Assembly (NCBI RefSeq): GCF_003814875.1
Contig: NZ_RKQF01000001.1
Location: 1,674,001-1,738,000, forward strand
Source of the DNA: Streptomyces sp. Ag109_O5-1
GTDB taxonomy: Bacteria > Actinomycetota > Actinomycetes > Streptomycetales > Streptomycetaceae
Direction of reading: 5' to 3'
Length of the DNA stretch: 64,000 bases
Under the pieces are notes generated by a model, which was not told the origin of the DNA, made no database searches, and saw only the letters and a program-made list of their open reading frames with translations. The position numbers and the translations under genes are program-made. Positions 42,803 through 51,841 of this stretch are shown here, piece after piece. How positions within the stretch are numbered: position 1 is the stretch's first letter; each line of letters begins with the position of its first letter.

Positions 42803-43915
42803 ATGTCGGACACCCTTCCAGTGGACATTTCGACCTCTCGCCTGTTCGAGCCGACCACCTTCGGCAAGATCGAACTGGCGAACCGGGTCGTGATGGCTCC
42901 GCTGACCCGGATGCGCGCCGGCGAGCGCGGCACCCCCGGCGACCTGCTCGTCGAGTACTACCGGCAGCGCGCGAGCGTCGGCATGATCACCACTGAGGGC
43001 ACCTACCCCAGCTTCGACTCGCAGTCCTACGTCGGGCAGCCCGGCATCGCCAGCGACGAGCAGGCCGCCGGCTGGGCCCGGGTCGCCGAGGCGGTGCACG
43101 CCGAGGGCGGCAAGATCGTCATGCAGCTCATGCACGGCGGCCGCACCAGCCACCCGCAGCTCAACGGCGGACGCCGAGTCCTCGCGCCGAGCGCGATCGC
43201 GGTCAACGGTGAGTTGCACGTCGGTGCGGAGAAGCTGCCGTACGCGGTGCCGGAGGCGATGACCGCCGAGGAGATCAAGGCTTCTGTGGCTGATCACGTC
43301 GCCGCGGCCCGCCGTGCGATCGACGCCGGCCTCGACGGTGTGGAGATCCATTCCGCGAACGGCTACCTGCTGCACCAGTTCCTCGCGCCCGGCTCGAACG
43401 AGCGCACCGACGAGTACGGCGGCACCCCCGAGGACCGCGCCCGGTACGTGATCGAGGTCGTCACCGCGGTCGCCGAGGCCGTCGGCGCCGACCGGGTCGG
43501 CCTGCGGATCTCTCCGGCGCACAACATTCAGGACGCCCACGAGCCCGACCACGACGACGTCCTGGCCACCTACGGCCACCTGCTCGGACAGTTGCGCCCG
43601 CTCGGCCTGGCCTACCTGTCGGTGCTCTATGCCGAGCCCGCCGGCGACCTCATGAAGGAACTCCAGCAGCACTTCGGCGGCAAGCTGGTCGTCAACGGCG
43701 GTTTCATGGCCCCCGCCATCACCGCCGAGAGCGCGGCCAAGCTGCTGGAAGCGCCGTTCGTCGACGCTGTGGCCGTCGGCCGCGCGGTCATCGCCAACCC
43801 GGACCTGGTCGCCCGGTGGAGGGGCGGGCACCCGGAGAACGAGGCACGGCCCGAGCTGTTCTACGCCTTCACCGCCGAGGGCTACACCGACTACCCGTTC
43901 CTGACTCAGTCCTGA
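42803..43915 (+). CDS. Old yellow enzyme-family NADH:flavin oxidoreductase, 370 aa
   Basis: ATG 42803 with AAAGGA eight bases upstream. RLFEPTTFGKIELANRVVMA, PLTRMRAGERGTPGDLLVEY, IVMQLMHGGRTSHPQLNGGR, GVEIHSANGYLLHQFLAPGS and NERTDEYGGTPEDRARYVIE give the FMN-binding barrel with the active-site HSANGYL motif of OYEs; VVNGGFMAPAITAESAAKLL completes the phosphate site. It reduces activated C=C bonds of enones, maleimides or nitro compounds with NAD(P)H. Complete. Confidence 0.93.
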   Translation: MSDTLPVDISTSRLFEPTTFGKIELANRVVMAPLTRMRAGERGTPGDLLVEYYRQRASVGMITTEGTYPSFDSQSYVGQPGIASDEQAAGWARVAEAVHAEGGKIVMQLMHGGRTSHPQLNGGRRVLAPSAIAVNGELHVGAEKLPYAVPEAMTAEEIKASVADHVAAARRAIDAGLDGVEIHSANGYLLHQFLAPGSNERTDEYGGTPEDRARYVIEVVTAVAEAVGADRVGLRISPAHNIQDAHEPDHDDVLATYGHLLGQLRPLGLAYLSVLYAEPAGDLMKELQQHFGGKLVVNGGFMAPAITAESAAKLLEAPFVDAVAVGRAVIANPDLVARWRGGHPENEARPELFYAFTAEGYTDYPFLTQS

Positions 43916-43938
43916 TCTACCGGCGCGGCTCCTGCCCA

Positions 43939-44107
43939 GCGCGAGGGCGTACAACTGCGGTAACAGGGCCTCCTGGCATGCTTGCGGTCTCGACAACCTC
44001 GAGCTGCACCAGGGGCCCTGTATTCATGCGCGACAGGCCGCAAGATCACCCAGCCGAGTACCTGCAATCGCACTCATGCTCACCAAGATCGATACGACAA
44101 CGGTCAC
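43939..44107. repeat. 169-bp direct repeat, right copy
   Basis: Partner of 42128-42296. It ends three bases before the left inverted repeat of the IS1182 element. Confidence 0.9.
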
Positions 44108-44109
44108 TT

Positions 44110-45955
44110 AGCTTGACTCTGTCGGGGATCTTGGAGTTGCCGAGGTCAGGTGCCTAGGGTTCGCCAGGACTTCGGCCGGGGTAGTTCGTGCTGGTCGAGG
44201 TAGTTCTGGAAGGCGGTCGGCTGGCGGGGTGTGGGTGCTTCCTCGGTCGGTGTCAGTCCGCTGAGGCGCTCGATGTTCACGGCGATGGCCGTCAAGACGT
44301 GCTGGATGTGGGCCTTTCCCTGTCCTCGGTAGCGGCAACGGCGCATGCCGTGGCCGTGGGCGAACTCGTTGACGGTTCCCTCCACCCCGGAGCGCACCGC
44401 GTAGCGGGTCTTCCACTCGGGTGTCTGCTGCTCGGCGCGGACGCGGAGTTGCAGGTCGCGAAGTTCTCGCGGGGGAAAGCCCACGGTCCGGGCGCTGTCG
44501 GCGGTGGTGGTGCAGCGGGTGCGGGCAGGGCAGGGGCGGCACTGGCTCTTGGTGAACCGGGCCACGATCAGCGGGGCGGCGGTGGGCGAGGAGGTCGGGT
44601 AGGGGCCGTGCCAGCCTGCGCTGATCTGGCCCTGGGGGCAGGTGACCTGGCGGCGGTCGAAGTCGATGTGGAAGTCGTCCCGGCCGAAGCCTTCGTTCTT
44701 GCGGTGTTGGCGGGTGGGGTTGCTGCGCAGTGGCCCGGAGACGGTGACCTGGTGCTCACGTGCGGCTTGTTCCAGGTGGGGCAGGGAGGTGTAGCCGGCG
44801 TCGACCAGGTGCTCGGCGGGCAGTAAGCCGCGGCGCCGCAGTCGGATGTGGATGCCGGGCAGGACCTGGCTGTCGTGGGTGGTGGCCGCGGTGGTGGCCA
44901 CGTCCGTGATCACGTTGGGGCCGTCAGGAGCACAGGTCTCGGTCAAATGGGCTGAGAACCCCTTCCAGTTGATGATGTGTCCGTGCCGTGCGTAGCGGGC
45001 CGAGGTGTCGTAGGGAGAGACGATCGCCCGGGACGAGGGCGGCAGTCCGGGCCCGCCTTCCGTCTCGGCAGTGCGCCAGCGCAGGTGTCCTGCGGCGTCA
45101 CGGTGGTAGTTCTGCACCATGATCTGGCGCAGGGCCTGGACACGCGGGCCCGACGCGCGGTCCGCTCCGTGACGGTAGAGGTGCTCCAGGAGCCGGACGG
45201 CGTCGTTTCCGGTGGCGAGGATCCTGGTCTTGGGTTTGGTGGGGTTCTTGCCCAGACGGACCGGTCGGCCGTAGCGGCGTCCCCAGTCCTCATCGACCAG
45301 ATCGTCCAGCAGGTGAGGAGAGATACCGGCGACTTCTTCCAGTGCAGCGCGGACCGCCTCGGTGACCAGCTCCATTCGGGTGAGATCCCGTACCGCGGCC
45401 AGGACATGGGTGGAGTCGGTGCGCTGCGTGGTGCGTTCGCGCACCAGGCCGGCCTCCTTGAGGCGGGCCAGCGCCAGGTCGAGCAGGTGGTCGGCACGGC
45501 CCTCTTCGGCGAGACGGTCGCGGAAGTCGACCAGCACACTGTGATGGAAGCCTGGGTCGTCCAGTTCCATGGCCAGCGCGTACTTGAAGTCGATGCGGCA
45601 GCGAACCGCCTCGGCGGCCTGCCGGTCCGACAGGCCGAGCACGAACTGCAGCACACAGACGGTGGCCAGCTGGGCGGGCGAGAGACCCGGACGCCCGTCG
45701 CGCGGGTACCAGTCGGCGAAGTCCTCGTCGCACCACAGCCCGTCGAGCCGGTCGCGCACCCATATCGCCGTCGTGCCGTCCGGATTGCTCGCCCGCGCGA
45801 TCTGCGCGGTCAGAGACGGGACTTGTTCACCGGAACGGGGACGGAGGGACAACGAGCACCTCGACAATCGCAAGGACCTTTGGAACAGCCCCGAGCATGC
45901 CCGTTGATCACGCTGCCGTACCGGGAAACTCCAAGATCCCCGACAGAGTCAAGCT
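44110..45955. mobile_element. IS1182-family insertion sequence
   Basis: Perfect 29-bp terminal inverted repeats beginning AGCTTGACTCTGTCGGGGAT (44110-44138) and inverted at 45927-45955. One intact transposase gene in between. 1846 bp, normal for the family. No obvious target duplication. The right end cuts a recombinase gene. Confidence 0.9.
44146..45873 (-). CDS. IS1182-family transposase, 575 aa
   Basis: Full length: [40 protein letters not shown] (N-terminal DUF772-type domain), [20 protein letters not shown] with the first Asp, [20 protein letters not shown] with the second, and [20 protein letters not shown] with the Glu. A Cys-rich insert [20 protein letters not shown] is typical. No interruption, so presumably active. 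Confidence 0.95.
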   Translation of the reverse strand: MRLSRCSLSLRPRSGEQVPSLTAQIARASNPDGTTAIWVRDRLDGLWCDEDFADWYPRDGRPGLSPAQLATVCVLQFVLGLSDRQAAEAVRCRIDFKYALAMELDDPGFHHSVLVDFRDRLAEEGRADHLLDLALARLKEAGLVRERTTQRTDSTHVLAAVRDLTRMELVTEAVRAALEEVAGISPHLLDDLVDEDWGRRYGRPVRLGKNPTKPKTRILATGNDAVRLLEHLYRHGADRASGPRVQALRQIMVQNYHRDAAGHLRWRTAETEGGPGLPPSSRAIVSPYDTSARYARHGHIINWKGFSAHLTETCAPDGPNVITDVATTAATTHDSQVLPGIHIRLRRRGLLPAEHLVDAGYTSLPHLEQAAREHQVTVSGPLRSNPTRQHRKNEGFGRDDFHIDFDRRQVTCPQGQISAGWHGPYPTSSPTAAPLIVARFTKSQCRPCPARTRCTTTADSARTVGFPPRELRDLQLRVRAEQQTPEWKTRYAVRSGVEGTVNEFAHGHGMRRCRYRGQGKAHIQHVLTAIAVNIERLSGLTPTEEAPTPRQPTAFQNYLDQHELPRPKSWRTLGT

Positions 45956-45958
45956 CAG

Positions 45959-46932
45959 AACGAGCCCACACGCTACCTTCGCGGCCTGCTCGTCGCGGCC
46001 GGCGTTCTGCCTTGCCGGGACGAGAACCTCGCGCGCCTGGAACTCTGGCTGGCCAACACCCTCCGCCAGCTCCCGCCGCACCAAGCCCGGGTGATCCGGG
46101 CGTTCGGTGAGTGGCACGTTGCCGCGACGCCCGCCGACGCGCGGCCCGGGGCCGCTATACCGCCCTCGCCGCCAAGGGCGACACCAGAGACATCAAGGTT
46201 GCCATCGACTTCATGTCCTGGCTGGACACGCACGACATTTATCTGCAGGACACCACGCACAACGACCTCGAACGTTGGCTCGTCGCCCACTCCTCCCTGC
46301 ACCGGACGGTCGTCACGTTCATCCAGTGGGCGGTTGCCCGACGGCTCACCGGCAAGCTCGCCATCACCCGACCGTCCAAAAAGAACGATTCCAGGTTCCT
46401 GGACGAACAAGACCTCCACGACCAGCTCCGGCGCTGCCTCAACGACGACACCCTCCCCCGGGAGGCACGCATCATCGGCGCCCTGATCAGGCTCTATGCA
46501 CTTCCTGTCTCCCGCATCGTCGAACTGACCACCGACCGCTTCCGCCGCGACGAGAAGGGGGCCTACCTCACCCTCGACCGCCACCCCGTGCTGCTGCCGC
46601 CGAAGCTCGCTGTCCTCATCGAGGACCAGATCGCCCAGCCCGTGACCGACTCGCGGATGCGTCAGCAGTTCGGCAACGAAAACGGCTACCTCTTCCCCGG
46701 CAAGGCTCCCGGCAGGCCACGCAACGTGATCGGCACACACAACCTGCTGAACCAGCTCGGGCTGCCCGTCCTCTCCGCCCGCAACACGGCCATGATCGAA
46801 GCGGTCACCAGCCTCCCGCCCATCGTGGTCGCCGATCTCTTCGGCATGCACCCCAGCACAGCCCAGAGGTGGGCGAACTACGCCAAGGATGACTGGAGCG
46901 CCTACCTCGCAGCCCGCATGGTCGCGGAGTAA
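45959..46932 (+). pseudogene. Tyrosine-recombinase-like protein, N-terminally cut by IS1182 and frameshifted
   Basis: First frame: RYLRGLLVAAGVLPCRDENL, LARLELWLANTLRQLPPHQA, RVIRAFGEWHV. After a shift near 46130: ARGRYTALAAKGDTRDIKVA, FMSWLDTHDIYLQDTTHNDL, IGALIRLYALPVSRIVELTT and VVADLFGMHPSTAQRWANYA. This matches a Streptomyces integrase-like family of about 450-600 aa that often lacks canonical catalytic residues. The beginning is lost at the IS1182 border. Confidence 0.65.
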
Positions 46933-47184
46933 GTACGGCACCTGCACTTATCTAGGGTGAATCGCCGTTGTGGCAGGTCAGAGCTTGATCGCCGTGTCAG
47001 GCAAGTCAGGCAAGTTGCTCGACACTCGGGTAGCGCGGCGATCCGCCCGACAGGGATCAGGCCGTCGAGGACGTCGACGACGAACTGGGACGCGGGGCAT
47101 CGCTTCTACGTCGTCTCGTGAGTCGTCGTTCGGCACCGTGTGCGTTTCAGGTGACGGATGCTCGGCGATGGCTGGGCCCGCCGG

Positions 47185-47490
47185 TCAGTCGATGCTGTCG
47201 ATGATGCGGAAGTCGCGCTCGTAGCCGTCGGGGAGGGCCGCCAGGGCCTTCTGGTATGCCTCGCTCTCGTATGCCGCGACGGCCTGTTCGAAGCTGTCGA
47301 ACTCGATCAGAACGACGCGCTGCGTGATTCCGGCCTCGTGGGCGACGACTCGACCGCCACGGGACGGGAGGAGGGACAGGAGACGCCCGCCCCCAGCCTG
47401 GACAGCCGGACGGGCCAGCTTGTCGTAGGCAGTCAGCCTCTCAGGGTCGGAAATGGCGGGGTAGACACTGACCCAGTAGCCCTTAGCCAT
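47185..47490 (-). CDS. DUF1330-family protein, 101 aa
   Basis: ATG 47490 with GGAGG six bases upstream. MAKGYWVSVYPAISDPERLT, YDKLARPAVQAGGGRLLSLL, RVVLIEFDSFEQAVAAYESE and YQKALAALP show the dimeric alpha-beta barrel DUF1330 pattern (GYW...D......Y....P...GG....G). Enzymatic role unknown. It is divergent from a LysR-type regulator gene, which probably controls it. Confidence 0.85.
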   Translation of the reverse strand: MAKGYWVSVYPAISDPERLTAYDKLARPAVQAGGGRLLSLLPSRGGRVVAHEAGITQRVVLIEFDSFEQAVAAYESEAYQKALAALPDGYERDFRIIDSID

Positions 47491-47677
47491 GGAAACCTCC
47501 TGTGTTGGGCCGGACACGTCCGACTTCGAATGACACTCAGATCGATCGATCCCGGCGACGGGTACTGCGATCAGTGGAATCGTCATATGCGCAGGTTAGG
47601 GCTTGATGTGCGGCCGAGGGAAAGACCGGTACGGGATAGACTCAGAACGGATCGTTATCAATCGGCAGGGAGGGCAC

Positions 47678-48580
47678 GTGGCGCCGGATACGGTGAGCCT
47701 GCGGTACTTCCTGGTGCTGGCGCAGGAGTTGAACTTCACCCGCGCGGCCGCACGGATCGGTATCGCACAGCCCGCACTCAGCGCCCGGATGCGCCGATTG
47801 GAGGCGGAACTCGGTACGGCTCTGCTGGTCCGCAACACGCGTAGCGTCGTATTGACCACGGCCGGTGCGGCTTTGGCGGAGTCCGCGCCGCCCGCGCTGG
47901 CGGCGCTGGACCGGGCGTGGGACACCGCCCGGAGCGCGGCGGCCGGTGAACTGGGCACGCTGCGCATCGGATACAGCCTCAGCGCCGGGGCCGAGACGGC
48001 ACCGGCCCTGGTGGACAGGCTGATTCGCGGCAACAGCGGACTCGAGGTCGGCGCGGTCCCGATGGCGACACCGGAGATCTCCCCCGCGGTCGCCGACGGC
48101 CGCATCGATGCCGGGATCACCCGCGGTGAACAACCGGGCCGTGGCGTGCGCCGGTTCCTGCTGCGGCGTGCGCGCATCGGGGTCCAACTGGCGCAGCACC
48201 ATCCGCTGGCCGAACACCCGGAGATCGAGATCGCCGACGCGGCCGCGTATCCGCTGCGGCTCCCGGACCGTGCGGCCAACCCCGTGATCCACGATCAGCT
48301 GTCCGCACTGTTCCGAGACACCCGACCACACCCCCAATTCCACACGCCCGCAGTCTCTTTCGACATGTCTCAGCGCGACCTGCGCGACGGGGTCACCCTC
48401 GCCCCGGCCGGAGAAGCCGCGGCCACGACACAACCGGCCGGTCTCACCTGGCGACCGCTGCGGGGCGCGCCCAGCCTGACGTTCCACCTGGTCCTCCCAC
48501 GCGAGCAGTCGCCGCTACACCGCCGCATCCGTACCGTCGCCAAAACCCTGGCGCACGAGCTGCACTGGCTGCCGGACTGA
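47678..48580 (+). CDS. LysR-family transcriptional regulator, 300 aa
   Basis: GTG 47678 follows GGGAGG by six bases. The N-terminal winged helix SLRYFLVLAQELNFTRAAAR, IAQPALSARMRRLEAELGTA and LLVRNTRSVVLTTAGAALAE is textbook LysR; the remainder (GTLRIGYSLSAGAETAPALV, DGRIDAGITRGEQPGR) is the co-inducer-binding domain. Divergent from the DUF1330 gene with 187 bases between starts, where its binding site should lie. Effector unknown. Confidence 0.92.
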   Translation: MAPDTVSLRYFLVLAQELNFTRAAARIGIAQPALSARMRRLEAELGTALLVRNTRSVVLTTAGAALAESAPPALAALDRAWDTARSAAAGELGTLRIGYSLSAGAETAPALVDRLIRGNSGLEVGAVPMATPEISPAVADGRIDAGITRGEQPGRGVRRFLLRRARIGVQLAQHHPLAEHPEIEIADAAAYPLRLPDRAANPVIHDQLSALFRDTRPHPQFHTPAVSFDMSQRDLRDGVTLAPAGEAAATTQPAGLTWRPLRGAPSLTFHLVLPREQSPLHRRIRTVAKTLAHELHWLPD

Positions 48581-48689
48581 CGCGCAAGAGGTCAAGCGAG
48601 ACGGACGCCTGCGGTGGCGAGGCCGAAGACCTTGCGCCCGGCGGACTTCGCGGTGATGACGACGGCGGTCTTGCTGAATGTCCGAAACG

Positions 48690-48842
48690 ACCTCGCTACG
48701 CCGGCGGATCCGCATCCGAAAGCCCGAGCAGGAACGCGCCTTCGGGGTACCTGCCGAGCGGCTATACCAAGCACTCCAACGGACCCGAGCCGACTGGGCT
48801 CCCGACTGCGCGCGTTGGCACCGAGACCACGAACTTGCCTAA
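48690..48842 (+). pseudogene. C-terminal fragment of an unknown gene truncated at its left side
   Basis: A frame reads LRRRIRIRKPEQERAFGVPA then ERLYQALQRTRADWAPDCAR and WHRDHELA. Its TAA coincides with the CTAA that borders the IS701 left end. The reading looks like a real protein tail but the family is not known to me, and no start or body is visible upstream. Confidence 0.35.
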
Positions 48843-48873
48843 TACTCCAGCAGCACTTTGACGTTTTCCCTGT

Positions 48874-49605
48874 TCAGGGGCGGTCTGGGTGAGTGTAGAG
48901 GGCTGATGACCGGCCTGTGATCTCTTTCCCGGGCCGCCCCTCGATCGTGTGCAGCCGCCGCTGATAGTGGCAGCGGCGAGCGACCGCTTGGCGTCGTCTG
49001 CGCCAGTGTGACCATCTCAGTGCGCGTGCACTGATGAGGGGCTGGTGAGCGGCGAGGGGTGAGTGGCCAGTTGCCAGGAGCCGCCGAACTTCTGCCACGG
49101 TGAGGGGCGCAAGGCAGGAACCGTTTCTGCTGCCCCTTTTGCCGCGGCGTCGGCGGCCATGGCGGCCAGGAACGCATGCGCCAGTATGGCCAGCGTGATG
49201 TGCCGCATCCAGCCGGTATAGCGGCGGACTTCGTACTGGTCGAGGCCGCACTCGTTCTTCGCGGCCTGGAAGGCTTCCTCGATGGCCCAGCGCGTCCCGG
49301 CGACGCGGACCAGACGCTCGACCGTGGTGCCGAGCGGTGCGTAACAGAGGTAGCAGGCGATCTCCTCGGGCTTGCTGATGCTGCGGCGGGCCAGTGCCCA
49401 CCGCTGGTGGGTGGGCATCTCGCCGTCGAAGTCCTCGATGGAGGTGATCTGCAGGGCGGCCCAGTGGTAGAAGCGCGGGCCCTTGGCGCCGTCACCGCAC
49501 GAACGTTGCTCCCACGCTTCCTCGGGTGCCTGGGAGAAGAGGTGGTCGATGCGTCCGAAGTGGGGCACCTGCTGAGACTTGGGGACCGCGAGCACATAGC
49601 CCAGG
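48874..49605 (-). pseudogene. IS701-family transposase, C-terminal part
   Basis: Continues the N-terminal part across the nested IS256: [60 protein letters not shown] with the catalytic Glu, and YTGWMRHITLAILAHAFLAA. Near 49125 a base is gained or lost; the tail LTVAEVRRLLATGHSPLAAH and VARRCHYQRRLHT is in the next frame to a stop at 48874. The gene was thus damaged twice. Confidence 0.8.
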
Positions 49606-51026
49606 ATGGCGTCCCGTGAAGTGGTGTAGCCGGGCAGGGTCCCGGAACGCGCGGGTGTCTGCTCGGGGCGTGCATCCGCCGGCGGTGCATGCTCCCTGAA
49701 CAAGGGCAGGCCATCGCGCAAGTCTCTCTGGTGAACGGGCAGTTCGACCGGAGGAGCACGCGATGGCCTTGTCCCAGTCTGAGCTGATGCGGCTGCTTGA
49801 GTCACTACGTCGGGCCGATGGAGTTGAAGCAATCAGGGTGGTGTGCGAGCGCATCCTGCAGGAGCTGATCGAGGCCGAGGCCACCGAGGTGATCGGTGCC
49901 GCGCCGCGCGAGCACTCCCAGACGCGCACGACCTGGCGCAACGGGCACCGGGACAGGGTGCTGACCACGCAGGCCGGCGATCTGGACCTGAAGATCCCGA
50001 AGGTGCGGAGCGGGTCATTCTTCCCGTCGCTGCTGGAACGCCGGCGGCGGATCGACCGGGCGTTGTTCGCCGTGGTGATGGAGGCATACGTGCATGGTGT
50101 CTCGACCCGCTCGGTCGACGACCTGGTCAAAGCACTCGGTGCGGACAGCGGGATCTCCAAGTCCGAGGTCTCCCGCATCTGCGGTGAGCTGGACGAAGAA
50201 CTGACCGCGTTCAAGGAGCGGCCGCTGGAGCACACCGTCTTCCCCTACGTCTTCCTGGACGCCACCTACTGCAAGGCCCGGGTCAACCACCGGATCGTCT
50301 CCCAGGCCGTGGTCATCGCCACCGGGATCTCCGCCACCGGACACCGCGAGATCCTCGGGCTGATGGTCGGCGACAGTGAGTCGAAGCCGTTCTGGACGAA
50401 GTTCCTGCGCTCGCTGCGGGCCCGCGGCCTGGAGAACGTCCAGCTGGTCATCTCCGACAGCCACAGCGGTCTGGTGGCCGCGATCCGCACCGTTTTCCTC
50501 GGTGCGGCCTGGCAAAGGTGCCGGGTTCACTTCGTCCGGGACGTGTTCTCGGTGATCGAAAGGGGCTCCGGGGAGATGGTCGCCGCGACCATCCGCACCA
50601 TCTTCGCGCAGACCACCGGTGAGCAGGTGCGCACCCAACTGAACGTGGTCGCCGACATGCTCGGACGGCAGTTCCCGCAGGTCAAGACGATGCTGCTGGA
50701 TGCGGCAACGGACATCACCGCGTTCGCCGACTTCCCGCCGGCGCACTGGAAGAAGATCTGGTCGACCAACCCGCTGGAGCGGCTGAACCGGGAGATCAAA
50801 CGGCGGGCCGACGTCGTCCAGGTCTTTCCCAACCCCGCCGCCCTTGACCGGCTCGCCGCCGCGGTCCTGGCCGAACTCCACGACGAATGGCAGGTCTTCG
50901 ACCGCCGCTACTTCTCCGAAGCCTCCATGGCCGAGCTCTTCACCACCAAGCCGGCCGAACCCGAAATCACCCCACAACCGGAACCGAAACAGCTGCCGTG
51001 ACTACACCACCTCGCGGGACATGACC
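49606..51026. mobile_element. IS256-family element nested in IS701 (second of three)
   Basis: The 9-base sequence TAGCCCAGG occurs on both sides (49597-49605 and 51027-51035) and removal restores GLGYVLAVP of the IS701 transposase. Imperfect inverted ends share GTCCCGTGAAGTGGTGTAG versus GTCCCGCGAGGTGGTGTAG. IS256 elements make 8-9 bp duplications, consistent. This is the cleanest recent insertion in the window. Confidence 0.9.
49763..51001 (+). CDS. IS256-family transposase, 412 aa
   Basis: Complete: MALSQSELMRLLESLRRADG, RTTWRNGHRDRVLTTQAGDL, TVFPYVFLDATYCKARVNHR (first Asp), VQLVISDSHSGLVAAIRTVF (second Asp), the Cys/His motif AAWQRCRVHFVRD and KKIWSTNPLERLNREIKRRA with the Glu. No interruptions. 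The conserved length and intact target duplication suggest a mobile, active copy. Confidence 0.95.
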   Translation: MALSQSELMRLLESLRRADGVEAIRVVCERILQELIEAEATEVIGAAPREHSQTRTTWRNGHRDRVLTTQAGDLDLKIPKVRSGSFFPSLLERRRRIDRALFAVVMEAYVHGVSTRSVDDLVKALGADSGISKSEVSRICGELDEELTAFKERPLEHTVFPYVFLDATYCKARVNHRIVSQAVVIATGISATGHREILGLMVGDSESKPFWTKFLRSLRARGLENVQLVISDSHSGLVAAIRTVFLGAAWQRCRVHFVRDVFSVIERGSGEMVAATIRTIFAQTTGEQVRTQLNVVADMLGRQFPQVKTMLLDAATDITAFADFPPAHWKKIWSTNPLERLNREIKRRADVVQVFPNPAALDRLAAAVLAELHDEWQVFDRRYFSEASMAELFTTKPAEPEITPQPEPKQLP

Positions 51027-51688
51027 TAGCCCAGGCCGGTCTCCTCCAGCATGCGGCGCAGCCGCCACTCCTGGCCGTAGGCGGCGTCCGCGGTCACCCA
51101 GGCGATCGGCAGCGGCGAGGCGATCGCCCGCAGCACCATGGCCCTGGCCAGGTCGGGTTTGGTGGCGAAGGTCCGCTCGTTGGGGATGTGCGCGGCGCGG
51201 CATCGGTCGCGGTCGTCGGTCCAGGACTTGGGCAGGTACAACTCGCGGTCGACCAGGGCGCGTCCGCGGGTGGTGGCGTAGGCGGCGAACACGCCGATCT
51301 GGCAGTTCTCGGTGCGGCCGGCGGTGCCGGAGTATTGGCGCTGCACACCGGCCGAGGTGGTGCCCTTCTTAAGGAAGCCGGTGTCGTCCAGGATGAGGAT
51401 TCCGTCGGGCTCGCCGAGCCGTTCGGCTACGTAGTGCTGGAGGTCGTCGCGGAGTTCGTCGGCGTCCCAGCGTGCGCCGTTAAGGAGCCGCTGGAGACGG
51501 TCGGGTGTGCGGTGTCCGGCGTACTCGGCCAGCTGCCAGCCGTTCTTTCGGCCGACCGGGCCCAGGAGTCCACGGACGTAGTCACGCATCCTGCGACGCG
51601 GCTCGACACGCCTGAAGCGGTGGCCGGTACGCAGGAACAGTTCCTCGAGTTCGTCGTTCCAGATCTCAACTGCACGCTCGTCGATCAC
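51027..51688 (-). pseudogene. IS701-family transposase, N-terminal part
   Basis: MIDERAVEIWNDELEELFLR, RDYVRGLLGPVGRKNGWQLA, EYAGHRTPDRLQRLLNGARW, PDGILILDDTGFLKKGTTSA with the first Asp, and IAWVTADAAYGQEWRLRRML with the second. It ends EETGLG followed by a TAG formed by the IS256 target site, so the protein is cut from its C-terminal part. Confidence 0.85.
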
Positions 51689-51706
51689 GTCGGGAGGCTG
51701 CCCGGA

Positions 51707-51841
51707 CCGCTGCCACTATCAGCGGCGGCTGCACACGATCGAGGGGCGGCCCGGGAAAGAGATCACAGGCCGGTCATCAGCCCTCTACACTCACCCAAAC
51801 CGCCCCTGAACAGGGAAAACGTCAAAGTGCTGCTGGAGTAC
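51707..51841. repeat. Inverted copy of the IS701 left end
   Basis: Reads on the opposite strand the same as 48843-48976 with about one mismatch. It takes the place where the native 5' end of the element would be expected. Confidence 0.9.

Larger units (their letters stand above)
48843..51840. mobile_element. IS701-family element interrupted by IS256, with duplicated inverted ends
   Basis: Bounded by near-perfect inverted copies of the same ~134 bp (48843-48976 and 51707-51840, outermost TACTCCAGCAGCAC). IS701 elements insert at YTAR; the flanks are CTAA on the left and CTAG on the right, both valid but not the same. The right 134 bp is a copy of the transposase 3' end, not a normal 5' end. 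The interior holds the transposase gene split by IS256 at 49606-51026. Confidence 0.8.
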
